Shown here: piece after piece, positions 46,695-54,845 of the stretch
How the letters are laid out: each line of letters starts with the position of its first letter
How positions within the stretch are numbered: the stretch's first letter is position 1
Assembly (NCBI RefSeq): GCF_030816715.1
Contig: NZ_JAUSYH010000001.1
Location: forward strand, 3,162,001 to 3,226,000
Direction of reading: 5' to 3'
DNA from: Streptomyces achromogenes
Lineage (GTDB): Bacteria > Actinomycetota > Actinomycetes > Streptomycetales > Streptomycetaceae
DNA: 64,000 nt
Position numbers and translations under genes: made by a program
The notes under the pieces: model-generated
What the model was told of the DNA's origin: nothing
Database searches by the model: none
The model's input: the letters and a program-made list of their open reading frames with translations, nothing else

Positions 46695-48041
46695 ATGGCC
46701 AATTTCTCGAAGTCGAACGTGCCGCAGTTCTCGGTGGACGTCTACCAGAACGAGTACCTGCCGGAGGGCGGCCGCGAGGTCAACGCCATCGTCACCGTCA
46801 CCGCCACCGGCGGCGGCACGGTGGGCAGCGCGGCAGCCGCACCGCACCTCTACTCGCCGAGCCAGGGCCCGTCCGCCGCGGTGGCGATCATGGTGGACTG
46901 CTCCGGCTCGATGGACTACCCGCCGACCAAGATGCGCAACGCCCGCGACGCCACCGCCGCCGCCGTCGACACCCTGCGCGACGGGGTGCACTTCTCGGTG
47001 ATCGGCGGCACGCACGTCGCCAAGGAGGTCTACCCCGGCGGCGGCCGGCTCGCCGCCGCCGACGCGACCACCCGCGAGCAGGCCAAGCAGGCGCTGCGCC
47101 GGCTGAGCGCGGGCGGCGGCACCGCGATCGGCACCTGGCTGCGACTGGCCGACCGGCTGCTGTCCACGGCGGACGTCGCCATCCGGCACGGCATCCTGCT
47201 CACCGACGGCCGCAACGAGCACGAGTCGCCGCAGGACCTCAGAGCCGCCCTCGACGACTGCGCCGGACGTTTCACCTGTGACGCACGCGGCGTGGGCACC
47301 GACTGGGAAGTGAAAGAAGTCACAGGGATCGCGTCCGCCCTGCTCGGCACCGCCGACATCGTCGCCGACCCGGCCGGCCTCGCCGCCGACTTCACGCAGA
47401 TGATGGAGACGGCGATGGGCAAGGAGGTCGCGGACGTCGCGCTGCGGCTGTGGACCCCGGTCGGCACCGTCGTCAGGTTCGTCAAACAGGTCGCCCCGAC
47501 GGTCGAGGAGCTGACCGGACGCCGTACAGAGGCGGGCCCGCGCGCGGGCGACTACCCCACCGGTTCCTGGGGCGACGAGTCCCGTGACTACCACGTGTGC
47601 GTGGAGGTCCCGGCGGCGAACGTCGGCCAGGAGATGCTCGCCGCACGGGTCTCGCTGGTCATCCCGGAGGCCGGGGGCAGCGTCCGGAACCTGGGCGCGC
47701 AGGGGCTCGTGAGGGCCGTCTGGACCGACGACATGGCCGCCTCCACGTCGATCAACCCTCAGGTCGCCCACTACACCGGCCAGGCCGAACTGGCACAGGT
47801 CATCCAGCAGGGGCTCGACCTTCGCAAATCAGGGGATATGGACGGCGCGACGGCCAAACTGGGCCGCGCGGTCCAGCTCGCCAGCGTCTCGGGGAACGCG
47901 GATACTGCGAAACTGCTTGCGAAGGTGGTGGACGTGGTCGATGCCACGACGGGTACTGTGCGACTGAAGGCCAAGGTCGCGGACGCCGACGAGATGACGC
48001 TCGAGACCCGGTCCACAAAGACTGTTCGTGTAAAGAAGTGA
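46695..48041 (+). CDS. VWA domain protein of the PknG island
   Basis: 448 aa. A von Willebrand A domain (about 60-250) has the MIDAS motif MVDCSGSMDYPP, the Thr of ATTREQ region and LLTDGRNEH, so a metal-dependent protein-protein contact site is expected. A beta-rich domain (VADVALRLWTPVGTVVRFVKQVAP) and a C-terminal helical region follow. No signal peptide; cytosolic. Located between the PP2C and FHA genes on the same strand, so it probably scaffolds or is regulated by the phospho-signalling complex. Confidence 0.85.
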   Translation: MANFSKSNVPQFSVDVYQNEYLPEGGREVNAIVTVTATGGGTVGSAAAAPHLYSPSQGPSAAVAIMVDCSGSMDYPPTKMRNARDATAAAVDTLRDGVHFSVIGGTHVAKEVYPGGGRLAAADATTREQAKQALRRLSAGGGTAIGTWLRLADRLLSTADVAIRHGILLTDGRNEHESPQDLRAALDDCAGRFTCDARGVGTDWEVKEVTGIASALLGTADIVADPAGLAADFTQMMETAMGKEVADVALRLWTPVGTVVRFVKQVAPTVEELTGRRTEAGPRAGDYPTGSWGDESRDYHVCVEVPAANVGQEMLAARVSLVIPEAGGSVRNLGAQGLVRAVWTDDMAASTSINPQVAHYTGQAELAQVIQQGLDLRKSGDMDGATAKLGRAVQLASVSGNADTAKLLAKVVDVVDATTGTVRLKAKVADADEMTLETRSTKTVRVKK

Positions 48042-48050
48042 CCTGAACGA

Positions 48051-48086
48051 GCTTCTGGGACACCGAAGGCTTCTGGGACACCGAAG
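48051..48086 (+). repeat. Perfect 18-bp tandem duplication before the FHA gene
   Basis: GCTTCTGGGACACCGAAG occurs twice head to tail (48051-48068, 48069-48086), ending 21 bp before the FHA start codon. Confidence 0.9.
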
Positions 48087-48107
48087 GAGAGAGGGGGACG
48101 CGCCGAC

Positions 48108-49874
48108 ATGCCGACCTGCCCGAACGGACACCAGTCGGGTTCCGACGACTGGTGCGAGGTCTGCGGTCACCGCATGGCCGGTGCCGTACCTCCGCCCCCG
48201 CCCCCACCGCCCACCGCGGGCGGCGGCTACGGCTTCCCGCCGCCCCCGCCCGGTCAGGGCGGCGGCCGGCCCGGCGGGCGCCCCCATTCCTCGGGGCCCG
48301 GCCACGAACCCGAGCTCTGCCCGCAGTGCCGCACGCCCCGGGAGGGCGGCGCGCCGTTCTGCGAGGAGTGCCGGTGGAACTTCCTCACCAACACGGCGAC
48401 CTCGTACACCCCGGCCGCCCCGCGCACGCCGGCCCCCGGCCCGGGCGGTCCCGGCGGCCCCGGTCACATGGGTCCCGGCGGGCCGGGCCCGGGTGGACCG
48501 GGTCCGGACGGGCGGTTCCAGTCGCCGCCGCCGTCCTACGGGGGCGGTGATTCCTTCGAGTACCAGGGTTCCCGTCCGTCGCAGGTGAACCGTCCCGCGG
48601 AACCGATTCCGCCGGGCCCGCCCTTCGGCGGCGACCCGTCGGGACGGCAGGGCGGTCCCGGCGGCGTGGGCGGTCCCGCGGGACAGGCCGGCGGCCCCTT
48701 CGGACGCGAGCCGGGTGGACCCGGTGGTTCCGGCGGCCAGGGCGGCCCCGGTGCTCCGGGCAGACCCGGTGGCGCCTCCGGTCCGGCCGGCGGCCCCCCG
48801 GCGGGCGCCTTCGGAGGTCCCCCGACCGCTCCGGGCGGCGACCCCTTCGGCCGTGAGCCCTCCGGCCCCGGCGGCCGTCCGTCCGGCCCGGCGGGCGATC
48901 CCTTCGGGCAGCCTTCGGGCCCGCCCTCGGACCCCTACCGGCGTGAGCGGGGCGGGCAGTCCGCCGATCCCTTCGGGCGTGAGCCGTCCGGCCCGTCCGG
49001 CGACCCGTTCAGCCGTGAGCCCTCCGGCCCCGGCGGCCGTCCGCCCGGCCCGGCCCGCCCCGGTGAGGGCGGTCCCTCAGGCTTCGGCGGCGAGCCCTCA
49101 CGGCCGGGCCCTCCCGGCCCCACGCCCACGGCAGGTCCCGGCTTCCCGGGCCAGGGCGGCCCCGGAGGTCACGGCGGCCAGGGCGGTCCCGGGGGCCCCG
49201 GAGGCCCTGGAATTCCGCAGGCCTACCAGCCGTCCGGCCCGCCGTCCCCGCCCGGCTACCCGCAGGAGACCGGCCGGCAGCAGCAGCCCGGCGGCCGGCC
49301 CTTCGGCGGCGGTGACGACGACTGGGTGATCTCCCCGCCGTCGCACACGAGCCCCGGCCAGGGGGACCCCAGGAGTCAGGGCGCGCCCCAGGGCGGCGGC
49401 TACGGCTACCCGCAGACCGGCGCCACCCAGGCCCCGCCCCCGCCCAACCCCGCGTTCCCGCAGCAGCCGGCGACCTGGACGGCGACCATCGGCCCGGACC
49501 GCTCGTACTTCATGGCGATGATGCACCGCTCCGGTCCCGAGGCCGCGGGCCTGAACCTGCCCGCGTACTCGCCCGAGCAGCAGCGCACGCTCACCGGCAA
49601 CCAGATCACCATCGGCCGCCGCCGCCATTCCACCGGCGAGACCCCCGACATAGACCTGTCGGTGCCGCCGGAGGACCCGGGCGTCTCGCACCAGCACGCG
49701 GTGCTGGTCCAGCAGCCCGACGGCAGCTGGGCCGTCGTCGACCAGAACTCGACGAACGGTACGACGGTGAACGGCTCCGAGGAGCCGATCCAGCCGTTCG
49801 TCCCGGTGCCCCTGCAGGACGGCGACCAGGTCCACGTGGGCGCCTGGACGACGATCACCGTCCGCCGCGGCTGA
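48108..49874 (+). CDS. FHA-domain protein with N-terminal zinc ribbons and long disordered repeats
   Basis: 588 aa. Two N-terminal zinc ribbons (CPNGHQSGSDDWCEVCGH; CPQCRTPREGGAPFCEECRW) flank a Pro/Gly segment. Residues about 105-440 are Gly/Pro-rich with recurrent DPFGREPSGPGG units, probably unstructured. The C-terminal FHA domain (ITIGRRRHSTGETPDIDLSVPPEDPGVSHQHAVLV, VVDQNSTNGTTVNG) keeps the GR, SxxH and NG residues that bind phosphothreonine. By analogy with GarA it may read or mediate signals from the PknG-like kinase encoded in the same island. Runs of repeats make length variation between strains likely. Confidence 0.9.
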   Translation: MPTCPNGHQSGSDDWCEVCGHRMAGAVPPPPPPPPTAGGGYGFPPPPPGQGGGRPGGRPHSSGPGHEPELCPQCRTPREGGAPFCEECRWNFLTNTATSYTPAAPRTPAPGPGGPGGPGHMGPGGPGPGGPGPDGRFQSPPPSYGGGDSFEYQGSRPSQVNRPAEPIPPGPPFGGDPSGRQGGPGGVGGPAGQAGGPFGREPGGPGGSGGQGGPGAPGRPGGASGPAGGPPAGAFGGPPTAPGGDPFGREPSGPGGRPSGPAGDPFGQPSGPPSDPYRRERGGQSADPFGREPSGPSGDPFSREPSGPGGRPPGPARPGEGGPSGFGGEPSRPGPPGPTPTAGPGFPGQGGPGGHGGQGGPGGPGGPGIPQAYQPSGPPSPPGYPQETGRQQQPGGRPFGGGDDDWVISPPSHTSPGQGDPRSQGAPQGGGYGYPQTGATQAPPPPNPAFPQQPATWTATIGPDRSYFMAMMHRSGPEAAGLNLPAYSPEQQRTLTGNQITIGRRRHSTGETPDIDLSVPPEDPGVSHQHAVLVQQPDGSWAVVDQNSTNGTTVNGSEEPIQPFVPVPLQDGDQVHVGAWTTITVRRG

Positions 49875-49892
49875 CAGCGGCTGACCGCGGTT

Positions 49893-50927
49893 CTAGAGGT
49901 CGGGCCGGGTGGCGCCGCGCTCGACCGGGTCGGGCCCCGCCGAACCCGGCAGGGGCCACGCGTACGGTCCCTCCGGATCGTCGAGCCACGCCCACACGTG
50001 GCCGTCGCCGACCGTGACCCCGTAGCGCTCCCGTCCCGGCATGCCCTCGCGCTCCCACAGGGAGCACGCCTCCTGGGGGTCGAGGGCCTCCCGGGTCAGG
50101 GTCAGCAGGAAGCGGAAACGGTCGCTCTCCCTGGCCCGGCCGGGCACCCCCGAGAGGGTCACCGGCTCCGGGTCGGGGCGGTCCGACCCACGCAGCGGCA
50201 CGAAGTACGCCGGGGTGTGCAGGAAGCGTCCCTCCGCGTGTCCGGCGTCCCGGACCGTCAGCGCGATCAGCCCGGTGGCGAGCGGCGCGAGGATCAGGGT
50301 CCCGGGGGCGCACTGGGTGAGCCAGGCGCGCGGGACCGACGCCAGCGTGCAGGTCGCGATGATCCGGTCGAAGGGGGCGCGTTCGGGGACCCCTCGCGCC
50401 CCGTCCCCGGTGACGACGGTGGGCCGGTACCCGGCGTCCGCGAGATGCCGGCGGGCGGACTCGGTGATCTCCGGGTCCAGGTCGACGGTGGTGACGTTCT
50501 CCTCGCCGAGCCGGTACGACAGCAGCGCCGCGTTGTACCCCGTGCCCGCGCCGATCTCCAGGACCCGGTCGCCGTCCTCGACCCGCAGTTCGGCCAGCAT
50601 CAGCGCCATCAGCGAGGGCTGGCTGCTCGACGTGAGCAGCACGCCGTCGCGCAGCCGGGTGGCCAGCGGGGTGTCCTCGTACGCGCCAAGCATCCAGCGC
50701 TCCCTGACGCGCCGGTCGGGACTCTCGCCCCAGCGCCGCTCGTAGCCGCCGGCCCCGGCGACGTAGTAGTACGGCACGAAGAGATGGCGCGGCACCGTCG
50801 CGAAGGCCTCCCGCCACCGAGGGTCGGCGGCGAACGCTCCGCTCGCCTCGATCTCCCGCACCAGCAGGGCCCGCGCGGAGGCGGCGAGGCCGGCCGCACC
50901 GGCGGGGTCGGGATCGTGGGCGCCCAT
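49893..50927 (-). CDS. Protein-L-isoaspartate O-methyltransferase-like SAM methyltransferase
   Basis: 344 aa. The SAM-binding core is clear: GDRVLEIGAGTGYNAALLSYRLG, VTTVDLDPEITESARRHLADAG, APFDRIIATCTLASVPRAWLTQ. The pre-core segment (LLTSSSQPSLMALMLAEL) matches PCMT enzymes that repair isoaspartyl residues, and a C-terminal extension of about 130 residues is seen in actinobacterial homologues. The substrate could instead be a natural product or peptide. ATG 50927 is used; an ATG at 50966 is also open. Convergent with the FHA gene. Confidence 0.85.
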   Translation of the reverse strand: MGAHDPDPAGAAGLAASARALLVREIEASGAFAADPRWREAFATVPRHLFVPYYYVAGAGGYERRWGESPDRRVRERWMLGAYEDTPLATRLRDGVLLTSSSQPSLMALMLAELRVEDGDRVLEIGAGTGYNAALLSYRLGEENVTTVDLDPEITESARRHLADAGYRPTVVTGDGARGVPERAPFDRIIATCTLASVPRAWLTQCAPGTLILAPLATGLIALTVRDAGHAEGRFLHTPAYFVPLRGSDRPDPEPVTLSGVPGRARESDRFRFLLTLTREALDPQEACSLWEREGMPGRERYGVTVGDGHVWAWLDDPEGPYAWPLPGSAGPDPVERGATRPDL

Positions 50928-51014
50928 GACTCCACTGTGCGGTGCGCGGCCCCCGGAAGCGAGCATCGGGGACGGGTCCTAAGCCTCGAGTCCTCCGTCG
51001 CGCCGTCTGAGACC

Positions 51015-51428
51015 ATGGGAGGCGTGACAGAGATTCGGCGCGGCACGCTTCAGGAGCAGACCTTCTACGAGCAGGTCGGCGGGGAGGAAACCTTCCGCCG
51101 GCTGGTCCACCGTTTCTACCAGGGGGTCGCCGAGGACCCACTGCTGCGGCCCATGTACCCGGAGGAGGACCTCGGCCCGGCCGAGGAGCGTTTCACGCTG
51201 TTCCTCATGCAGTACTGGGGCGGCCCCACGACGTACAGCGAGCAGCGCGGTCACCCGCGGCTGCGCATGCGGCACGCCCCCTTCGCCGTGGACCGGGCGG
51301 CGCACGACGCGTGGCTGAAGCACATGCGCGACGCGGTGGACGAGCTCGGCCTGTCGGAGGAGCACGAGCACACGCTGTGGAAGTACCTGACGTACGCGGC
51401 GGCGTCGATGGTGAACACCCCGGACTAG
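51015..51428 (+). CDS. Group II truncated haemoglobin
   Basis: 137 aa globin, about the usual length of TrHbO. Sequence FYEQVGGEETFRRLVHRFYQGVAEDPLLRPMYPEEDLGPAEERFTLFLMQYWGGP carries the B10 tyrosine; RMRHAPFAV holds the proximal F8 histidine and AHDAWLKHM the G8 tryptophan that marks group II. Binds O2/NO; protective or redox role. GTG 51024 could also serve as start but the GGAGG before it is too close. Divergent from the methyltransferase gene. Confidence 0.9.
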   Translation: MGGVTEIRRGTLQEQTFYEQVGGEETFRRLVHRFYQGVAEDPLLRPMYPEEDLGPAEERFTLFLMQYWGGPTTYSEQRGHPRLRMRHAPFAVDRAAHDAWLKHMRDAVDELGLSEEHEHTLWKYLTYAAASMVNTPD

Positions 51429-51536
51429 ACACCCGACGTGCCGCCGCACGGGACGTCGGGGCCAGGCACGGCGGCGTCGGACCACATCAGCGCACGACGG
51501 CGTGGGAGACGTCACGCACCACGGTGTCGCACGGCG

Positions 51537-52220
51537 TCAGCGCACGCTGACGTCCAGCATTCCCAGCCGTCCCGCGCGCCGTACCGCTACGGACCCGTAC
51601 GGGGTGCGCAGCCGCAGCCACGCGCCGAGCGAGAGCAGCGCCAGGTCCCCCGGTCCGGCCGCGGGCCGGAGGAAGCCGAGCGACTGGGCGGCGTGCACGG
51701 CCCGCACGGGAAGCCCGGTGTCCCCGATCGTCCGGGACCAGATCTCCCGTCCGATCCGGTCGAGTTCGGCCCGGCTCCGCAGTTCGGCCGCCAGCCCCTC
51801 GGTGCGGGACCGGAATTCGGCGACGGCCGCACCGACCGCCGCCCGCAGTGCGTCCGGCGTGGGCAGGCCCGCCTCCTCGGGGCGCCACCCGCCGCGCGGC
51901 GGCAGCACGCCGGCCCACGGCGGCCCGGTGACCGCGGCGGGGACGCCGGCGGTGGCGGCGCTCTCGGCCACGGACTCCAGCAGCTCGCCCGCCGACACCG
52001 TCACGTCCAGGGTGACGTCGAGGCCGTCCTCGTACGGCTTGGCGAGCCGGACCGCGCGGATCGCGAGCACCTCGAAGGACGGCGGCCGTCCGAAGACGGC
52101 GAGCGCGGTGCCGGCCGCCTGCAGCCGCACCGCGGCTCCGCGGTCGTAGTGGAGCAGCCGGGAGAGGAAGGCCGCGAGGTCCGCGGCCTCCCCCTCGTCG
52201 GCGAGGTGGAGCACGGTCAT
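51537..52220 (-). CDS. Hypothetical protein coupled to a thioesterase
   Basis: 227 aa, cytosolic, with no recognised domain. Begins MTVLHLADEGEAADLAAFLSRLLHYD and has an internal helical segment (LRAAVGAAVAEFRSRTEGLAAELRSRAELDRI). The end (LGAWLRLRTPYGSVAVRRAGRLGMLDV) is beta-like. Its ATG overlaps the thioesterase stop (ATGA), so the two are co-translated; in this position it is commonly conserved with EttA and the thioesterase in Streptomyces as far as I recall. Function unknown. Confidence 0.75.
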   Translation of the reverse strand: MTVLHLADEGEAADLAAFLSRLLHYDRGAAVRLQAAGTALAVFGRPPSFEVLAIRAVRLAKPYEDGLDVTLDVTVSAGELLESVAESAATAGVPAAVTGPPWAGVLPPRGGWRPEEAGLPTPDALRAAVGAAVAEFRSRTEGLAAELRSRAELDRIGREIWSRTIGDTGLPVRAVHAAQSLGFLRPAAGPGDLALLSLGAWLRLRTPYGSVAVRRAGRLGMLDVSVR

Positions 52221-52630
52221 GCGGCGACGGCCTTCTCGGCGTCGTCGTCCTGGTACTCCTCGAGGAAGAGGCGTTCCTCGGCGGTGATCCGGCGCGGCCG
52301 TTGCGTCGCGAAGTCGAACGGCACGATGACGGTGGAGGCCCGCACGTAGACGACGTCGTCGTCCTTCACCTCGTAGGAGATGGTGAAGGACGCCGCCCTG
52401 ATGTTCGTGACCCACAGCTCGATGTCCACGGGCGTGTGCCGGTGGACGAGCTGCCGCTTGTAGTCGATCTCGTGGCGCGCCACCACGGACCCCTGCTGGA
52501 AGTCCTTCTCCGGACGGAACAGGAAGTCGATACGGGCTTCCTCCAGGTAGCGGAGGAAGACCACGTTGTTGACGTGGCCGTACGCGTCCATGTCCGCCCA
52601 GCGCAGCGGGCAGCGGTAGATGTGCCGCAA
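52217..52630 (-). CDS. Hotdog-fold acyl-CoA thioesterase
   Basis: 137 aa. Matches the 4-hydroxybenzoyl-CoA/YbgC thioesterase group: LRWADMDAYGHVNNVVFLRYLEEAR contains the catalytic Asp and HVNN signature. Hydrolyses an acyl-CoA of unknown chain. TTG 52630 start is inferred because the conserved RHIYRCPLRWAD segment lies before the first ATG. It begins 6 bp after the ettA stop and overlaps the downstream gene, so all three form an operon. Confidence 0.88.
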   Translation of the reverse strand: MRHIYRCPLRWADMDAYGHVNNVVFLRYLEEARIDFLFRPEKDFQQGSVVARHEIDYKRQLVHRHTPVDIELWVTNIRAASFTISYEVKDDDVVYVRASTVIVPFDFATQRPRRITAEERLFLEEYQDDDAEKAVAA

Positions 52631-52636
52631 GATCGA

Positions 52637-54301
52637 TCAGTCCCGGGTCAGCTTCTTGTAGGTGGCACGGTGCGGACGCGCGGCGTCCGCTCCCAGCCGC
52701 TCGATCTTGTTCTTCTCGTACGACTCGAAGTTGCCCTCGAACCAGAACCACCTGGAGTCACCCTCGTAGGCGAGGATGTGGGTGGCGACCCGGTCCAGGA
52801 ACCACCGGTCGTGGGAGACGACCACGGCCGCGCCCGGGAACTCCAGCAGCGCGTTCTCCAGGGAGGACAGCGTCTCCACGTCGAGGTCGTTGGTCGGCTC
52901 GTCGAGGAGGAGCAGATTGCCGCCCTGCTTGAGGGTGAGCGCGAGGTTCAGACGGTTGCGCTCACCGCCGGAGAGCACACCGGCCGGCTTCTGCTGGTCG
53001 GGCCCCTTGAAGCCGAACGCAGAGACGTACGCGCGGGACGGCATCTCCACCTGCCCGACGTTGATGTAGTCGAGCTCGTCGGAGACCACGGCCCACAGCG
53101 ACTTCTTCGGGTCGATGTTCTCGCGGCTCTGGTCGACGTACGAGATCTTGACGGTGTCGCCGACCTTGATGGATCCGGAGTCGGGCTCCTCGAACCCCTG
53201 GATCATCTTGAAGAGGGTCGTCTTGCCGGCGCCGTTCGGGCCGATGACGCCGACGATGCCGTTGCGCGGGAGCGTGAAGCTCAGGTCGTCGATGAGGACC
53301 TTGTCACCGAAGGCCTTGGAGAGGTTGTTGACCTCGACGACGATGGAACCCAGGCGCGGGCCCGGCGGGATCTGGATCTCCTCGAAGTCCAGCTTCCGCA
53401 TCTTGTCGGCCTCGGCGGCCATCTCCTCGTACCGGGCGAGACGCGCCTTGGACTTGGCCTGACGCCCCTTGGCGTTGGACCGCACCCACTCGAGCTCTTC
53501 CTTGAGGCGCTTGGCGCGCTTGGCGTCCTTCTGCCCCTCGACCTTGAGACGGCTCTGCTTCGTCTCCAGGTACGTGGAGTAGTTGCCCTCGTAACCGATG
53601 GCCCGGCCGCGGTCGAGCTCCAGGATCCAGCCCGCGACGTTGTCGAGGAAGTACCGGTCGTGGGTGACGGCGACGACGGTGCCGGGGTACTTCGCGAGGT
53701 GCTGCTCCAGCCACTGCACGGACTCGGCGTCCAGGTGGTTGGTGGGCTCGTCGAGAAGCAGCAGGTCGGGGGCCTCGAGCAGCAGCTTGCACAGCGCGAC
53801 GCGGCGGCGCTCACCGCCGGAGAGGTTGGTGACGGGCCAGTCGCCGGGCGGGCAGCCCAGGGCGTCCATGGCCTGCTCGAGCTGGGTGTCCAGGTCCCAC
53901 GCGCCTGCGTGGTCGAGGTCCTCCTGCAGCTTGCCCATCTCGTCCAGCAGCGCGTCGGAGTAGTCCGTCGCCATCAGCTCGGCGACCTCGTTGAAGCGCT
54001 TGAGCTTGCCCATGATCTCGGCCGCGCCGTCCTGCACGTTCTCCAGAACGGTCTTGGACTCGTCGAGCGGCGGCTCCTGCAGCAGCATCCCGACGCTGTA
54101 GCCGGGCGACAGGAACGCGTCACCGTTGGAGGGCTGCTCCAGTCCCGCCATGATCTTCAGAACGGTGGACTTACCGGCGCCGTTCGGCCCGACCACACCG
54201 ATCTTCGCGCCGGGCAGGAAGCTCAGCGTTACGTCGTCAAGGATGACCTTGTCGCCGTGTGCCTTGCGCGTCTTGCGCATGGTGTAGATGTACTCAGCCA
54301 A
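52637..54301 (-). CDS. ettA: Energy-dependent translational throttle protein EttA (ABC-F)
   Basis: 554 aa, standard EttA length. Two ABC domains in one chain with Walker A GPNGAGKST and GPNGAGKTT, signatures LSGGERRRVALCKLL and LSGGERNRLNLAL, and Walker B LLLLDEPTNHLD / LLLLDEPTNDLD, joined by a charged linker (KDAKRAKRLKEELEWVRSNAKGRQ) that contacts the ribosome. Gates entry of ribosomes into elongation according to ATP/ADP. TTG 54301 (AEYIYTMRKTRKAHG) is the conserved family start. Confidence 0.96.
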   Translation of the reverse strand: MAEYIYTMRKTRKAHGDKVILDDVTLSFLPGAKIGVVGPNGAGKSTVLKIMAGLEQPSNGDAFLSPGYSVGMLLQEPPLDESKTVLENVQDGAAEIMGKLKRFNEVAELMATDYSDALLDEMGKLQEDLDHAGAWDLDTQLEQAMDALGCPPGDWPVTNLSGGERRRVALCKLLLEAPDLLLLDEPTNHLDAESVQWLEQHLAKYPGTVVAVTHDRYFLDNVAGWILELDRGRAIGYEGNYSTYLETKQSRLKVEGQKDAKRAKRLKEELEWVRSNAKGRQAKSKARLARYEEMAAEADKMRKLDFEEIQIPPGPRLGSIVVEVNNLSKAFGDKVLIDDLSFTLPRNGIVGVIGPNGAGKTTLFKMIQGFEEPDSGSIKVGDTVKISYVDQSRENIDPKKSLWAVVSDELDYINVGQVEMPSRAYVSAFGFKGPDQQKPAGVLSGGERNRLNLALTLKQGGNLLLLDEPTNDLDVETLSSLENALLEFPGAAVVVSHDRWFLDRVATHILAYEGDSRWFWFEGNFESYEKNKIERLGADAARPHRATYKKLTRD

Positions 54302-54308
54302 GAGAAAC

Positions 54309-54364
54309 CGTCCGGCAGCTTGAAATCTGGCAGTGGGCAGATACACCCCATCTTGCCGGACGGC
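54309..54364. repeat. Inverted repeat upstream of ettA
   Basis: CCGTCCGGCA near 54309 and TGCCGGACGG near 54364 are perfect 10-bp inverted repeats about 36 bp apart, immediately upstream of the ettA start. They could form an operator pair or a leader hairpin. Confidence 0.5.
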
Positions 54365-54548
54365 TACCCCTCGGGGGAAACCCGTCCGGGCAGGGGGCTT
54401 TGATCTGGGGTTTTCGCCGGGGGAGGTCCCGGAGGCGGGGCGCCGGCGGTGCCGTTGATCGGCAAGCGGGTGCCAGTGGTCGGCGGGCGGCCGCGGCAGT
54501 GTTCTGTCGCGGCACGCCGCCCGTGGTGCCGTGTGGTGCCATGTGGTG

Positions 54549-54770
54549 CTAGAGCTTGGTCATCTTGGCGTAGGGGCTCAGGATCCGCTCTTGTGCCGAG
54601 CCGAAATCCACGAGCGCGGCGATCCCGTCCTCGATGCCGATAACTCGGCCGAGGCCGTACATGTCGTGTGTCACCTGGTCACCCACGGCAAAGTGCTTGG
54701 GCACGAGGGTGGCCGGCGCCTTGAAGGGGCTGGTGGGCAAGTGACGCTTCGGTGCAGAAGGTTTTGTCAT
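54549..54770 (-). CDS. Small Tudor-like protein resembling the UvrD/PcrA C-terminal domain
   Basis: 73 aa from ATG 54770. The sequence VGDQVTHDMYGLGRVIGIEDGIAALVDFGSAQERILSPYAKMTKL closely resembles the RNA-polymerase-contacting Tudor-like tail of UvrD/PcrA helicases, here as a stand-alone protein with a short basic N-terminus. It may bind RNA polymerase or nucleic acid, but that is inference from fold only. An upstream in-frame extension overlaps the divergent methyltransferase gene and is unlikely. Confidence 0.75.
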   Translation of the reverse strand: MTKPSAPKRHLPTSPFKAPATLVPKHFAVGDQVTHDMYGLGRVIGIEDGIAALVDFGSAQERILSPYAKMTKL

Positions 54771-54845
54771 TGCCTTCAGTATGCGCCTGGATCGGGGTGG
54801 AAATCGGCTGGAGTCCTCGGTCGGGGGTCTTCCAGGGTCTCGCGG

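Noticed and set aside
48480..49250. Collagen-like secreted protein
   Set aside because: Gly/Pro repeats are irregular, not GXY, and lie inside a cytosolic zinc-ribbon/FHA protein without signal peptide.
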